A stretch of 64,000 bases of DNA from the NCBI RefSeq assembly GCF_003368325.1, contig NZ_CP031467.1:1984001-2048000 (forward strand), given 5' to 3'. The first letter of the stretch is position 1, and every line of letters begins with the position of its first letter. Below the pieces are notes generated by a model. That model was not told the origin of the DNA. It made no database searches and saw only the letters and a program-made list of their open reading frames with translations. The position numbers and the translations under genes are program-made. Shown one piece after another: positions 35,129-43,610 of this stretch. This DNA is from Paraburkholderia caffeinilytica (GTDB lineage: Bacteria > Pseudomonadota > Gammaproteobacteria > Burkholderiales > Burkholderiaceae).

Positions 35129-35830
35129 ATGGAATCTACTTGGTCGTACGGTGCTGTCGCCTTTGTCGACGTCCTAGGGTTCTCCGCCCTCGTATCGTCC
35201 GACTCGAAATCTATAGAGCCGCTTCATCTCGAGAAGTTGCGGGCCTTGCTCGGCAACGTCAAAGAGGCATCTCCTAATCTCGACGTCCGCGCGTTCTCCG
35301 ACTGCATCACTATAGCGGCACCTCTGACGAGTGATCGTGTCGCACACCTGTTCGAATCGGTCATTTCACTTCAACGCCTCTTGGTTGGAGGAGGTGTGCT
35401 GGTCCGCGGCGGAGTTGCGTTCGGAAAGCACTTCGCCGACGACACATTGGTCTACTCGGAGGCGCTTATCCGCGCCTATCTGCTAGAGCGCGACAAGGCT
35501 CGCTTTCCGCGCGTCTTGACCGATCCGGATTTGCTCGACTGGTACTTTCACAACGATGACACGACGCCCGAGCTCGCGGATGCGGTTAAGGCTTTGTTAT
35601 TGACTGACCGCGACAATCAGATCTTCTTAAACTACCTTCGACCTGGTGATCTTGAACAACATCTCGCCGTAATTCAGGCGTACAAGGTAGACAATGCTAC
35701 CCCGAGCGTTCTCGAGAAGGTTCAATGGCTCGGGCAGTATCACAACTTCGTCGCCCAAAGCGTCGATAGTCCACACGTTTTTTCGGGACCAATGCTCGAT
35801 GGATTTCGCGAGGTTATCGTTTCACCATAA
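35129..35830 (+). CDS. Class III nucleotidyl cyclase-like domain protein
   Basis: 233 residues, six bases after the ParA-like stop. It has a cyclase-like order of motifs: AVAFVDVLGFSALVSS (metal Asp), VRAFSDCITIAAPLTS (second Asp) and LVRGGVAFGKHFADDTLVYS (the R-x-G-x-x-x-G turn). EALIRAYLLERDKARFPRVL then follows, like the cyclase dimer region. I cannot say if it makes cAMP, cCMP, cUMP or nothing. Pycsar defence cyclases share this fold. It is coupled to a ParA-type ATPase, not to a membrane effector, which is unusual. Confidence 0.55.
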   Translation: MESTWSYGAVAFVDVLGFSALVSSDSKSIEPLHLEKLRALLGNVKEASPNLDVRAFSDCITIAAPLTSDRVAHLFESVISLQRLLVGGGVLVRGGVAFGKHFADDTLVYSEALIRAYLLERDKARFPRVLTDPDLLDWYFHNDDTTPELADAVKALLLTDRDNQIFLNYLRPGDLEQHLAVIQAYKVDNATPSVLEKVQWLGQYHNFVAQSVDSPHVFSGPMLDGFREVIVSP

Positions 35831-35925
35831 GAATAAGCAGCGCCGCGTAGAATCATCGGTCGCTTAGGTGGCGGCCGTCGCGTCTTGATCAAATAAGGAT
35901 TAAGGCGCACAACGTCGTCTCCTAT

Positions 35926-36240
35926 TCAGTCATTGAACCGCGCGAATCGCCTTTGCAACGATTCGATTTCGTTGCGCTCGAATACCTCTCGGCTGCCGTG
36001 TCCGCCGCACCAAACCCATCAGTATTGCTCGGCACGATCCCCATGAACGTCGCCGATACACGTTACGTTTGAAGTAGACTGCCGAATCGTGATGAACGCT
36101 GGCGCGGAATGTCTTAGCCAAGCCCGACCAGGACATCGGCGGCTCGGACCAACTGCCGGCCGACCACGTTTCGACGTAATCCAGAATCTCGACGCTATCC
36201 ATCACCGACACCGGGTCGCCTCGGCCCTCGTGAATAGTTG
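35926..36240 (-). pseudogene. Remnant of a PBSX-type phage portal protein gene
   Basis: The minus strand encodes SVEILDYVETWSAGSWSEPP, then MSWSGLAKTFRASVHHDSAV and YFKRNV, which match the N-terminus of P2/PBSX-type portal proteins. In a shifted frame the 3' end reads REVFERNEIESLQRRFARFN, the portal C-terminus. The central part is deleted and the frame is lost. It shows that a P2-like prophage once lay here. Confidence 0.6.
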
Positions 36241-36438
36241 AGCACGATCGCGTTCGAATAGAACGGCCTGACGAGCTAATAGGCGCCCTAGCCGATGCCT
36301 GTCGTATCGCGATCACCATATTAGCGACGTTGTATTGCTTTGTGACCGTACGTATCGCCTCGACCAGTGCCTCGAAACGCGTGACGACCCGACTAGTGAC
36401 CGACACCGAAACCACTTTCGCAAGTCAGGCAAGTAAAC

Positions 36439-36481
36439 GTAGTTACAAAAATCCATTGCGATCCCATGTTTTTGTAACTAC
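36439..36481 (+). promoter_or_regulatory. Inverted repeat upstream of brnT (likely BrnA operator)
   Basis: GTAGTTACAAAAA (36439-36451) and TTTTTGTAACTAC (36469-36481) form a perfect 13-bp inverted repeat with a 17-bp spacer, ending nine bases before the brnT ATG. BrnA proteins bind as dimers to repeats over their own promoter, so this is the likely autoregulatory site. Confidence 0.6.
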
Positions 36482-36490
36482 AATAACCAT

Positions 36491-36772
36491 ATGAAAACGA
36501 CTCACGACCAAACCAAGAGCGACGCCAACGAACAGAAGCACGGCGTATCTCTGTCCAACGCTGAAGCGATTGATTGGTCGTCCGTATGGTGCGCACCCGA
36601 CGACCGCAAGGATTACCGCGAGTTGCGCGAAATTGGCTATGCCGTGATCGACGCCCGCCTCTATTGCGTCGTGTTCACGCAGCGCGGCGAAGCCTTTCGG
36701 GTTATCAGTCTGCGCAAGGCAAACAACCGGGAGATAGACCGCTATGAAAAAGCAACCCAAATTGATCCGTAA
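36491..36772 (+). CDS. brnT: BrnT-family ribonuclease toxin
   Basis: 93 residues. The BrnT pattern is present: DQTKSDANEQKHGVSLSNAE, then DDRKDYRELREIGYAVIDAR and FRVISLRKANNREIDRYEKA. It has the conserved Lys/His of the N-terminal segment, the R-x-x-S-x-R-K-A strand and C-terminal Glu/Tyr. BrnT cleaves RNA in a RelE-like fold and is neutralised by BrnA. It overlaps brnA by 29 bp. ATG 36491 directly follows the inverted-repeat operator. Confidence 0.85.
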   Translation: MKTTHDQTKSDANEQKHGVSLSNAEAIDWSSVWCAPDDRKDYRELREIGYAVIDARLYCVVFTQRGEAFRVISLRKANNREIDRYEKATQIDP

Positions 36773-37019
36773 CACGCCCGAAGAAGAAGCCGCGATCGCT
36801 CGCGGCATCGCGGCCGACCCTGACACGTTCGAGCCGACAGATGAACAGTTCGCACAAATGAAGCCGCGCGGCGGCCGGCCGAAGCTCGCACACCCGAAAG
36901 TCGCGGTAACGGTTCGATACGACGCTGAGATAGTCGAGCGATTCAGAGCAAGCGGCGAAGGCTGGCAAACGCGCATGAACGACGCGCTGCGCGACTGGCT
37001 TAAGACACACCACGCATGA
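36744..37019 (+). CDS. brnA: BrnA-family antitoxin
   Basis: 91 residues, overlapping brnT by 29 bp. The N-terminal part TPEEEAAIARGIAADPDTFE with a following G-G-R-P-K-L and the ribbon-helix-helix segment VAVTVRYDAEIVERFRASG, then GWQTRMNDALRDWL, are typical of BrnA. It binds BrnT and represses the operon through its RHH domain. The gene is intact and in the expected order. Confidence 0.87.
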   Translation: MKKQPKLIRNTPEEEAAIARGIAADPDTFEPTDEQFAQMKPRGGRPKLAHPKVAVTVRYDAEIVERFRASGEGWQTRMNDALRDWLKTHHA

Positions 37020-37065
37020 TGCGTGATCCTGATGTGCCGAAAGCGAGCATCACGAAACGATAGGA

Positions 37066-37242
37066 ATGAGCAAGCCGGTCGGACGGGAAACGCTGGAAAT
37101 GGTGCAACGCTACGCGCACCTGTCTGCTGATCACCTGGCACGCCGGATTCAGCCGCACACAGGTCGTCGACCTACAGACGGCCGCCGGCTGACTGTATTT
37201 TCACTGTACTGGGAAGAAACGAAGAAGCAGAGAAACCGCTGA
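37066..37242 (+). pseudogene. 3' remnant of a tyrosine integrase
   Basis: A 58-codon frame encodes GRETLEMVQRYAHLSADHLA, the box containing the nucleophile Tyr of many tRNA-targeting integrases (GHxxLxMVxRYAHL). The rest of the catalytic domain is missing. It ends 15 bp before the displaced tRNA fragment. It is what is left of an older element that used the same tRNA gene. Confidence 0.7.
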
Positions 37243-37256
37243 AAGCCTTACGGCTA

Positions 37257-37305
37257 TTGGTGCGCCCGGCTGGGATCGAACCAGCAACCCCTGCCTTCGG
37301 AGGGC
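37257..37305 (-). repeat. Island att site: displaced 3' end of tRNA-Arg
   Basis: 49 bp match the 3' part of the intact tRNA-Arg at 50537-50585, with a single difference at 37261. The copy covers the acceptor 3' strand, T arm and anticodon region to the middle of the anticodon stem, so it is not a functional tRNA. It is the left attachment site of the 13.3-kb island. Confidence 0.9.
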
Positions 37306-37412
37306 CGGAATGATCGTTTTTTGCAGTTCGCGAAAGTTCAGAGAAGAATCATATGTTATTGATTTTACGCTACTTTTAGATCATTGACGTCCAGTGACGT
37401 CCACCATAGAAT

Positions 37413-37431
37413 TTCCGTACCAATTCCGTAC
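37413..37431 (+). repeat. Paired TTCCGTAC arm-type repeats, left end
   Basis: TTCCGTAC occurs at 37413 and 37424, exactly 11 bp apart (one helical turn), just before the integrase start. The same pair with the same spacing occurs at the right end (50464 and 50475). This is what arm-binding sites of a tyrosine integrase look like. A second pair of GACGTCCA lies just upstream. Confidence 0.6.
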
Positions 37432-37439
37432 GAAAAAAT

Positions 37440-38579
37440 ATGGCTACAACGATCAACTCCAAGACGTCACGCGACAAGCTTGCACCGCGCCGCGAGCCCT
37501 ATTGGTCGCGCATTCAAGCAGGACTGTATGTCGGCTATCGCAAGCCGACTGAAGGCGAAGGAACTTGGATTGCGCGTCGCCGCAATGAGGACGGAAAGCA
37601 GCAATACAGGGCACTTGGCACCCTCGCCGCCTACGACGACGCTGCAAGGGCCGCGAGCGAGTGGGCCAATGCAATCGACGCCGGTGTTTCGTCGAAAGGC
37701 ATGACAGTGAAGGAGGCGTGCGAGCACTATGTAAAGCACCTCGGCCTTCACAAAGGCGCGGCAAGCAAGGCCGACGCAGAAGGCCGGTTCAGGCGTCTTG
37801 TCTACGATGCGAAGATCGGGAGGGTTGATCTATCGAAGCTTCGCACGTCGGAAATCAAGACTTGGCTGTCCGCTCAGATTGAAATCGGCGAGAGTGACGC
37901 GGAAGACGAAGACGACCTGCGTCGCGCCAAGGACAGCGCAAATCGCAACCTCGCATCGCTGAAAGCGGCGCTGAATCTCGCGCTACATGATCGACTTGTT
38001 GCAACGGACGCTGGCTGGAAAACAGTGGCGAAATTCAAAGATGTGGGCCGCAGACGTCAATCCTTCCTCTCAGCCGACCAGCGCAAGGCTTTGATACACG
38101 CCTGTGCCTGCGATATAAAACAGTTGGCGACAGCTATGCTATTGACCGGCGCGCGGCCCGGCGAGCTGGCAAATGCGTCCGTCGGGCACTTCGACCGCGA
38201 ACAAGGGACTCTCTCCCTTGAGGGCAAAACCGGACACCGTGTTATTACCCTTTCGTCCGCAGCCATAGCCTTCTTCACCGAACAGACGAAGAACAAAATA
38301 GGGAACGCGCCAATCCTAGCGACCGAGTTCGGGCAGCGCTGGAACAAGGATTCGTGGAAGAAACCCTTCAGGACCGCCGTGCTGGCTGCAAAGCTTCCCT
38401 CAACGGTCGTTATGTACACCCTTCGGCACACGGCCATTAGCGAGTTCATAGCGAACGGTGCAGACAGCTTCATCGTAGCGAGGTTGGCAGGGACGTCGAC
38501 TGCGATGATCGACAAGCATTACGGACATCTACGCCACGACAAGACGCGAGCAAAGTTGGACGCGATTGCAATCCTGTAG
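37440..38579 (+). CDS. int: Tyrosine-family site-specific integrase of the island
   Basis: 379 residues. The N-terminus is a DUF4102/arm-binding-like segment (GLYVGYRKPTEGEGTWIARR). The core-binding domain follows. The catalytic domain has LTGARPGELANASVGHFD (Arg I), TLRHTAISEFI (R-H pair), and MIDKHYGHLRHDK (Tyr nucleophile). All catalytic residues are present, so it should be active. It lies 135 bp inside the left att repeat. It integrates and excises the island at the 3' end of tRNA-Arg. ATG 37440 is the first start after the arm-type repeats. Confidence 0.9.
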   Translation: MATTINSKTSRDKLAPRREPYWSRIQAGLYVGYRKPTEGEGTWIARRRNEDGKQQYRALGTLAAYDDAARAASEWANAIDAGVSSKGMTVKEACEHYVKHLGLHKGAASKADAEGRFRRLVYDAKIGRVDLSKLRTSEIKTWLSAQIEIGESDAEDEDDLRRAKDSANRNLASLKAALNLALHDRLVATDAGWKTVAKFKDVGRRRQSFLSADQRKALIHACACDIKQLATAMLLTGARPGELANASVGHFDREQGTLSLEGKTGHRVITLSSAAIAFFTEQTKNKIGNAPILATEFGQRWNKDSWKKPFRTAVLAAKLPSTVVMYTLRHTAISEFIANGADSFIVARLAGTSTAMIDKHYGHLRHDKTRAKLDAIAIL

Positions 38580-38755
38580 CTCTTCCTGCGTCGATCTCGG
38601 CCGTCGGGCGACGCAAAAACCACCTTGCCCGCCGTTTGCTCAGTTGATGGCAGAGAGGGCGGAACTGTACCCCGTGCCTACTCAGCCCGTGAAAAATCAA
38701 GCTCTCGAAGTTCACTACACTGCAAGCGTGCCACGCCACGTGCACCGGCCAACCA

Positions 38756-38773
38756 GTGCAACGGGTTGCAAAA
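38756..38773 (+). repeat. 18-bp near-palindromic site, copy 1
   Basis: GTGCAACGGGTTGCAAAA. It is one base away from the ideal palindrome TGCAACCGGTTGCA. It lies between the integrase and the OLD-like gene, at a module boundary. Confidence 0.65.
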
Positions 38774-38835
38774 TCGACCCGCTCGGTCACATGTACCTTT
38801 GGAATGCAACCCACACTATTGAGGGCGATCCTCGG

Positions 38836-40650
38836 CTAGGCTTGCTTGGCTACAAGGGAACTGAGGTACTCTGCCAATGCACGTATCTCAACCGTAGGTT
38901 GATCGATCAGGCATTTAGTCAGCATCAGACCGTGTTTGACCTTATCGTACTGAAGCCGAACCTCTGTGAACTCGTCAAACAGATCATGCAGAACTTTTGC
39001 GCCGTGTACGTACTCCTTCCACCGCGTCGTCCCAAAAGCAGGCAGGTCGTCAAGCGCGGCGAAATATTTCTTCTGGCCGCCCTGCCGTTCTAACCAAGTT
39101 CTCACCTCATCGGCAGTAACCGGCGTAGCACGCTCGGTGTCTGCAGAATTCATGACCGAGGCGATGCTTTGTGGCTCCAGTAGATAGTTCTCGTACATGC
39201 GCAGAGGCAACCAATGAACCAAACCACCGCTCTTTCGATCGATATCCGTCCGCTCGCTTTCCGAGCGCCCTTCCCGGTCAAACACAAACGCGACGGCCGG
39301 CGGAAGAAGCGTTGCTCCCCCTGACAATCGAGAATAAATTTCATACACCCTATTCGCCAACTTCGCGCCGAGTTCGTCCGTGCTAACAACACCTAAAATC
39401 TGAACCCCTTTCAATTGGGTACGTCCCAAGTGACGGATCAGTTCGGGAAAGCATGTCTCTTCGGTCTTGCCTTCCACCCATAGAATCGAATCTGCGCCGA
39501 AAACGTCCCCGAGCCGCACACCCACATCCGCAAGGGAAGTCCGCAGGTCGTCTTGGCTGTCTGGATCGATAGGCGAAACAGTGCTGCCCGAGGCTTCTCG
39601 GCGAACCAAAAACAGTCGATCCGTTTCTGTGGGTGTTAGCGCGACAGGCGAATGTGTCGTGATCACGTATTGATGCTGTGAATAACCGCGCAGTATTTCC
39701 AGCAACTTGCGCACGGCCCCAGGATGCAAAAAGCTCTGTGGTTCGTCGATGACAACTACCTTCGGCGAATCAGAAGTGACCACGACATACAGCATCGCGA
39801 GCACTTGCCCGATACCTGTGCCACTCTCGTTCAGCGGTACCGCAAGGTCAACTCGTTCAGTGTCGACCGGAACGGTCCATACCAAGATTTGCACAAGTCC
39901 GTTTGGAATGACCGGCGCCGTGACTTGCGTGATGTGCGGGAAAATCGTCCGGACGTGAACCATCAAGCGTTCGTAGCGTGCCGGATTCGTCGAGCTCAGT
40001 TGGTTAAGCACGTCTGGGAGGTTCGCCGCATTCGGTTCTAGATATTGCTTTGCTCCCACACCGCATTGCCCCACATTCATTCGTTCGGCACGAAACGCAT
40101 AGGACTGGCTGCGAAGCGAAATTGCGAGGGCATGCGAATAGTCCTGCACTGCGCCACCCTGCTGGCCCTGAAACGAAAGTTCCAAACCTATAGGAAATTT
40201 CGTATTTTGGTAATTAGCGTACTGGCCTTGTTCACCGCGAGGCAGAGACGTCAGTCCACCGGATACGGGTTGCTGGTTCGACCAAGACGCAGAAAATTGC
40301 CCGCTGGACTCAACGGCGGCATAAACAGCCGTGGTGGTTGAGTCAACCCCCGCTTGCCGCATCGGCACAGTGATGAAGCGCTGACGCGTGAAGTAGGTCT
40401 TCAACTCGTCTGGCGACAGAACGTATTTGAGAATGGTTGTCGATACATCGCTTGTCAACGCATCCGGGGTGGGAGCCATTTCTAAGCTCCGATGTGGCTT
40501 TGCGGCTTGCATCAAGCTCAAAGCCTCAACTAAAGCACTTTTGCCGGAATCGTTACGGCCCACAAAGACGTTGAATCCCGGAGCGAGCGCGATCTCGCCC
40601 GTGTCGAAAAAGCATTTGTAGTTCAGTACCCGGATGCTCGAAATACGCAT
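38836..40650 (-). CDS. OLD-family AAA ATPase with TOPRIM-like nuclease domain
   Basis: 604 residues. The N-terminal SMC/ABC-type ATPase has Walker A FVGRNDSGKSALVEALSLM, signature region LNESGTGIGQVLAMLYVV, Walker B KVVVIDEPQSFLHPGAV and a switch His in VITTHSPVAL. The C-terminal part looks TOPRIM-like: SILWVEGKTEETCFPELI (Glu) and AFVFDREGRSESER (DxE). P2 Old and Gabija GajA share this layout and cut DNA. No gajB, RT or other partner is directly joined, so it is a single-gene, class 1-like OLD. A role in phage defence is likely by family and location. Confidence 0.8.
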   Translation of the reverse strand: MRISSIRVLNYKCFFDTGEIALAPGFNVFVGRNDSGKSALVEALSLMQAAKPHRSLEMAPTPDALTSDVSTTILKYVLSPDELKTYFTRQRFITVPMRQAGVDSTTTAVYAAVESSGQFSASWSNQQPVSGGLTSLPRGEQGQYANYQNTKFPIGLELSFQGQQGGAVQDYSHALAISLRSQSYAFRAERMNVGQCGVGAKQYLEPNAANLPDVLNQLSSTNPARYERLMVHVRTIFPHITQVTAPVIPNGLVQILVWTVPVDTERVDLAVPLNESGTGIGQVLAMLYVVVTSDSPKVVVIDEPQSFLHPGAVRKLLEILRGYSQHQYVITTHSPVALTPTETDRLFLVRREASGSTVSPIDPDSQDDLRTSLADVGVRLGDVFGADSILWVEGKTEETCFPELIRHLGRTQLKGVQILGVVSTDELGAKLANRVYEIYSRLSGGATLLPPAVAFVFDREGRSESERTDIDRKSGGLVHWLPLRMYENYLLEPQSIASVMNSADTERATPVTADEVRTWLERQGGQKKYFAALDDLPAFGTTRWKEYVHGAKVLHDLFDEFTEVRLQYDKVKHGLMLTKCLIDQPTVEIRALAEYLSSLVAKQA

Positions 40651-40756
40651 AACGCATGAATTCCTGTCTATGTTGCCGAACCGGGCCCCTGCTCGTCATC
40701 GCCCCGATCAGACCGAGGTTACTCAGCATTTGACAAGCGCGCGCTCGGCTCTCGAA

Positions 40757-41026
40757 TCAGCGTATTTTGCCGGCAAACTTGCCGAAATATGGCCGTAGGG
40801 ACTTGCGCACTGCGTGCGCGTCGTCGCTCGCTGCCAATCGCAAAACGAATTGAGGAAGCTCTCTGTTAGCCAAGCCGATAACACTGCCGATCCGAGAAGA
40901 CAGTGACGTACGATTGTAGAACTTCAGCAGACTGGTGTAATCGCGGTCGTTGAGAACATTCGAAAAGATACTTTTTGCCGACGCGTAGATTCTAGCCGAG
41001 GCGACACCCCCAGACTCAGAGCAACC
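40757..41026 (-). pseudogene. 5'-truncated gene fragment next to an 18-bp site
   Basis: An 89-codon frame without a usable start encodes ASAKSIFSNVLNDRDYTSLL, KFYNRTSLSSRIGSVIGLAN, then RELPQFVLRLAASDDAHAVR and a stop at 40757. It looks like the true C-terminus of a helical protein, not noise. The frame is cut off seven bases from the 18-bp site at 41033-41050. I do not recognise the family. Confidence 0.5.
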
Positions 41027-41032
41027 CTAGCC

Positions 41033-41050
41033 TTGCAACCAGTTGCAAAA
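41033..41050 (+). repeat. 18-bp near-palindromic site, copy 2
   Basis: TTGCAACCAGTTGCAAAA, again one base from the ideal palindrome TGCAACCGGTTGCA and followed by AAAA. It lies 17 bp beyond the serine recombinase stop and next to the truncated gene fragment. Confidence 0.65.
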
Positions 41051-41066
41051 TCGGGCGGTGCCCGCC

Positions 41067-41660
41067 TCAGCCAATCGCTTGCTCATCCGAACGGACGCGT
41101 AGCCGCATAACGGTTTGGCGGCTCGTGTTCAATTCGCGGGCAATCGCCGCAACAGACTGCCCCTCCGCAAGCCGTACGCGCGCCAGCGCCTCCTGTCTGT
41201 CACTGAGCGCACGAGGCCGACCCAACACCTTGCCGGCGTGACGGGCACGGGCAAGGCCGGCGGCGGTACGCTCCAACAGCAGGTCACGCTCGAACTCAGC
41301 TACGGCGGACAGCACCGACATGGTCATTTTCCCTGCCGCGCTCGTTAGGTCGGCACCACCCAGAGCAAGACAATGCACACGGATATCGGCCTGTGCGAGT
41401 TCTTCAACGGTCGCGCGCACGTCCATCGCGTTACGTCCGAGCCGATCAAGCTTGGTCACGATCAGCACGTCGCCGGCCTCCAGCCGGTCGCGCAGCTTGG
41501 CGAAGCCCTTGCGCTGATTCGCCGCGACGGAGCCGGACACGCACTCGCTAATCACACGGCGCGGTTCGATGTTGAAACCCGCCGCCTGTATCTCGTGTAC
41601 CTGATTGTCGGTGGTCTGCTCGGCGGTTGACACACGGCAGTATGCAAAAACTCGCCCCAT
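41067..41660 (-). CDS. Serine recombinase (resolvase/invertase family)
   Basis: 197 residues from ATG 41660, with GGAG upstream. The catalytic N-terminal domain has [16 protein letters not shown] (nucleophile Ser), [17 protein letters not shown] and [19 protein letters not shown]. The C-terminal HTH is [20 protein letters not shown] then [19 protein letters not shown]. The size matches Tn3-type resolvases and DNA invertases. No transposase is next to it. It may act on the 18-bp sites that flank this part of the island. Confidence 0.9.
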   Translation of the reverse strand: MGRVFAYCRVSTAEQTTDNQVHEIQAAGFNIEPRRVISECVSGSVAANQRKGFAKLRDRLEAGDVLIVTKLDRLGRNAMDVRATVEELAQADIRVHCLALGGADLTSAAGKMTMSVLSAVAEFERDLLLERTAAGLARARHAGKVLGRPRALSDRQEALARVRLAEGQSVAAIARELNTSRQTVMRLRVRSDEQAIG

Positions 41661-41915
41661 TCTTGTTCTCCAGTTCGAAAAGGCTGTACGAAACATTAAC
41701 AGCGTACGAAAAGGTGTCAAGCAGATTTTTGGACAGGGCGCCGGCGGTCGTCCAAAAACGACCGTTTCCGGACGCAGCATGTCAAAGGCAGTCGGTGCGC
41801 AGCGCTCTCGACCTTTACTAGTGAGCGCATTGGGCCGCGTCAGCTTGCAGAATGATCTGGGCCAACAAATGTGTTTACCTGCGGGAACGACCGTCTCTGC
41901 CCCAAGTGCACCGAC

Positions 41916-43610
41916 CTATGCAGTCCGCCGCCGTCGTGCCACAAGTGCTTTCGCGATAATCGCAACGTACGCGATTGAACGATCCACTGGATGCGGCCCG
42001 TCGGCTAGGGCTCGGATGTGTTCCCCGATGATCGTGCTGTCGAAATGAGATTGGATAGCCTCGGCTGTAAGGCGATCGAGATCGAGGCTGTCGTCTAGGC
42101 CGTACTTCGCGCCCGAGTTCGTTGTTGCCTTATCTTCCTCCTGCGCGAGCCTTGCTTTAGGGGCGTTCGCATTTTCTACAGGCCGGTGCTCGGGCTCTCG
42201 ACTCTCTTTCGAAGGACTGTCCGACACTTGTCCAAGTAGCTCCCCTTGTCGATGCGTTGCAGGCTGCCGCTCTGCGCCCGACAAGCGTCTCTTGACTACC
42301 GCTGTTTGTCCGAATTCGAGTTTGATCCATTGATACCCGTAAGCACCTTTTGAACTTGGGACATCGAGAGGCGGATCAATTGGAGTCGCCCTGCCGAGCG
42401 CCGCTACAAGCAACGTGTCGTCATCAGCTGCAACAGCATCGAGAGCACTCTTTGGCGGCTCCCAACCGAGTAAGCTAGGGTAATTAAATGATCCAACTGA
42501 CTTTCGTCGAGAGATATTAGATAAACGCTCGGCGTCGCGAACTATCAAGTCCGCGTCTTGTGGCCGTTCAGGAGGCTGCTCTTGGGTTACGGCTCCGATG
42601 AGCGCCCCAGCCATTGTTCCGATCGAGTCCGTGTCCGTACCCAATGTGTTGACGATCTCGAACAGGATTTCGTCCGGCTTCCGATCGTTCAGGAGGATTG
42701 ACATCGCTGACGCGGCCACCGCCGTCGCAGTACCGGACCCACGAGTCGAAGCGTCGTCGAGCTTAAGGAGTTCCACCAGCTCGGCATACGGTGCGAGGGG
42801 GGCGCGTGACAGCCAAGTGGTTGCCTGATCGACCTGTTGTTTGAGTTCGCGCACGACATCCTTATAGCCTTCGTCGACGGACTGCTTAGCCTCGTCCTCC
42901 CACCTAGGCAACCAGAAGTCCCTAAGATAGTTGTCCCGTCGAATTGAAGATGGAATATCTCCAACGCACTCCACTGCCTCCACGAGATCAATTGAGGACA
43001 GCGGCGAGAGCCGGGTCATGGCGCGTCCGAGGCAAACCGCGTGGAATACCGCTCCAGCAACGGCTCTTGGATGACCATGAGTACATATTGCGTTCTTGAC
43101 GACTTCTATCAGATAGCTCGACGGAACTGAGGGTGATCGCGATGCCCAAACATGGGGCTGTATGCGCATAGCTGCGCCGTTACCACCACTCGAAACGTAG
43201 CTCAACCCCTTTTCTTCATAGAAGTTTGCGAACCATTGGGTGTCACGCCGAGCGAGGTTGCTAGCCGCCGTCGTGGTAGCTCTGCCCGCACCGAGCGCAT
43301 ACGACAACCAGACGGGCAACTCCACCTTGGAGAATGCCTCGACGTCAAAATGTCCGTCGCCCTGGATCGCTCTCGCTGTCGCTAGCCTTAACTGAGTGTC
43401 ATCCGAGTACGCGCCGGCCGGCAAAGGGACCTCAATCCCGAAGCGGCCGCCAATGCGTCGCTTCCACGGACGCAAATTCATCACCGTCTCCACACCGGTG
43501 CGCCTGCGGACTAGGGACCGATCGGCCAGTTCCGTCATGAAACCCAACGCGTCACCGTAAGCGGCCCAAAGGGCCGAACACTGAATAGCTTCTATGCTTT
43601 TATCGGTCAT
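41916..43610 (-). CDS. ADP-ribosylglycohydrolase (DraG/ARH) family protein, likely antitoxin
   Basis: 564 residues. The ARH metal ligands are complete: YSDDTQ (S69-D70-D71-T72), GNGAAMRIQP (N144 region), THGHPRAVAGAVFH, and GTDTDSIGTMAGALIGA (D326, D328) for the two Mg ions. The N-terminus ALWAAYGDALGFM is typical. Residues ~345-564 form an extra C-terminal region with no family I recognise. It starts within the last codons of the DarT-like gene (ATGA overlap), so the two are translationally coupled. It probably removes the ADP-ribose that the DarT-like enzyme adds. Confidence 0.85.
   Translation of the reverse strand: MTDKSIEAIQCSALWAAYGDALGFMTELADRSLVRRRTGVETVMNLRPWKRRIGGRFGIEVPLPAGAYSDDTQLRLATARAIQGDGHFDVEAFSKVELPVWLSYALGAGRATTTAASNLARRDTQWFANFYEEKGLSYVSSGGNGAAMRIQPHVWASRSPSVPSSYLIEVVKNAICTHGHPRAVAGAVFHAVCLGRAMTRLSPLSSIDLVEAVECVGDIPSSIRRDNYLRDFWLPRWEDEAKQSVDEGYKDVVRELKQQVDQATTWLSRAPLAPYAELVELLKLDDASTRGSGTATAVAASAMSILLNDRKPDEILFEIVNTLGTDTDSIGTMAGALIGAVTQEQPPERPQDADLIVRDAERLSNISRRKSVGSFNYPSLLGWEPPKSALDAVAADDDTLLVAALGRATPIDPPLDVPSSKGAYGYQWIKLEFGQTAVVKRRLSGAERQPATHRQGELLGQVSDSPSKESREPEHRPVENANAPKARLAQEEDKATTNSGAKYGLDDSLDLDRLTAEAIQSHFDSTIIGEHIRALADGPHPVDRSIAYVAIIAKALVARRRRTA

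Noticed and set aside
37257..37305. A second tRNA-Arg gene
   Set aside because: Only the 3' part is present; the D arm and the 5' half of the anticodon and acceptor stems are missing. It is an att copy.
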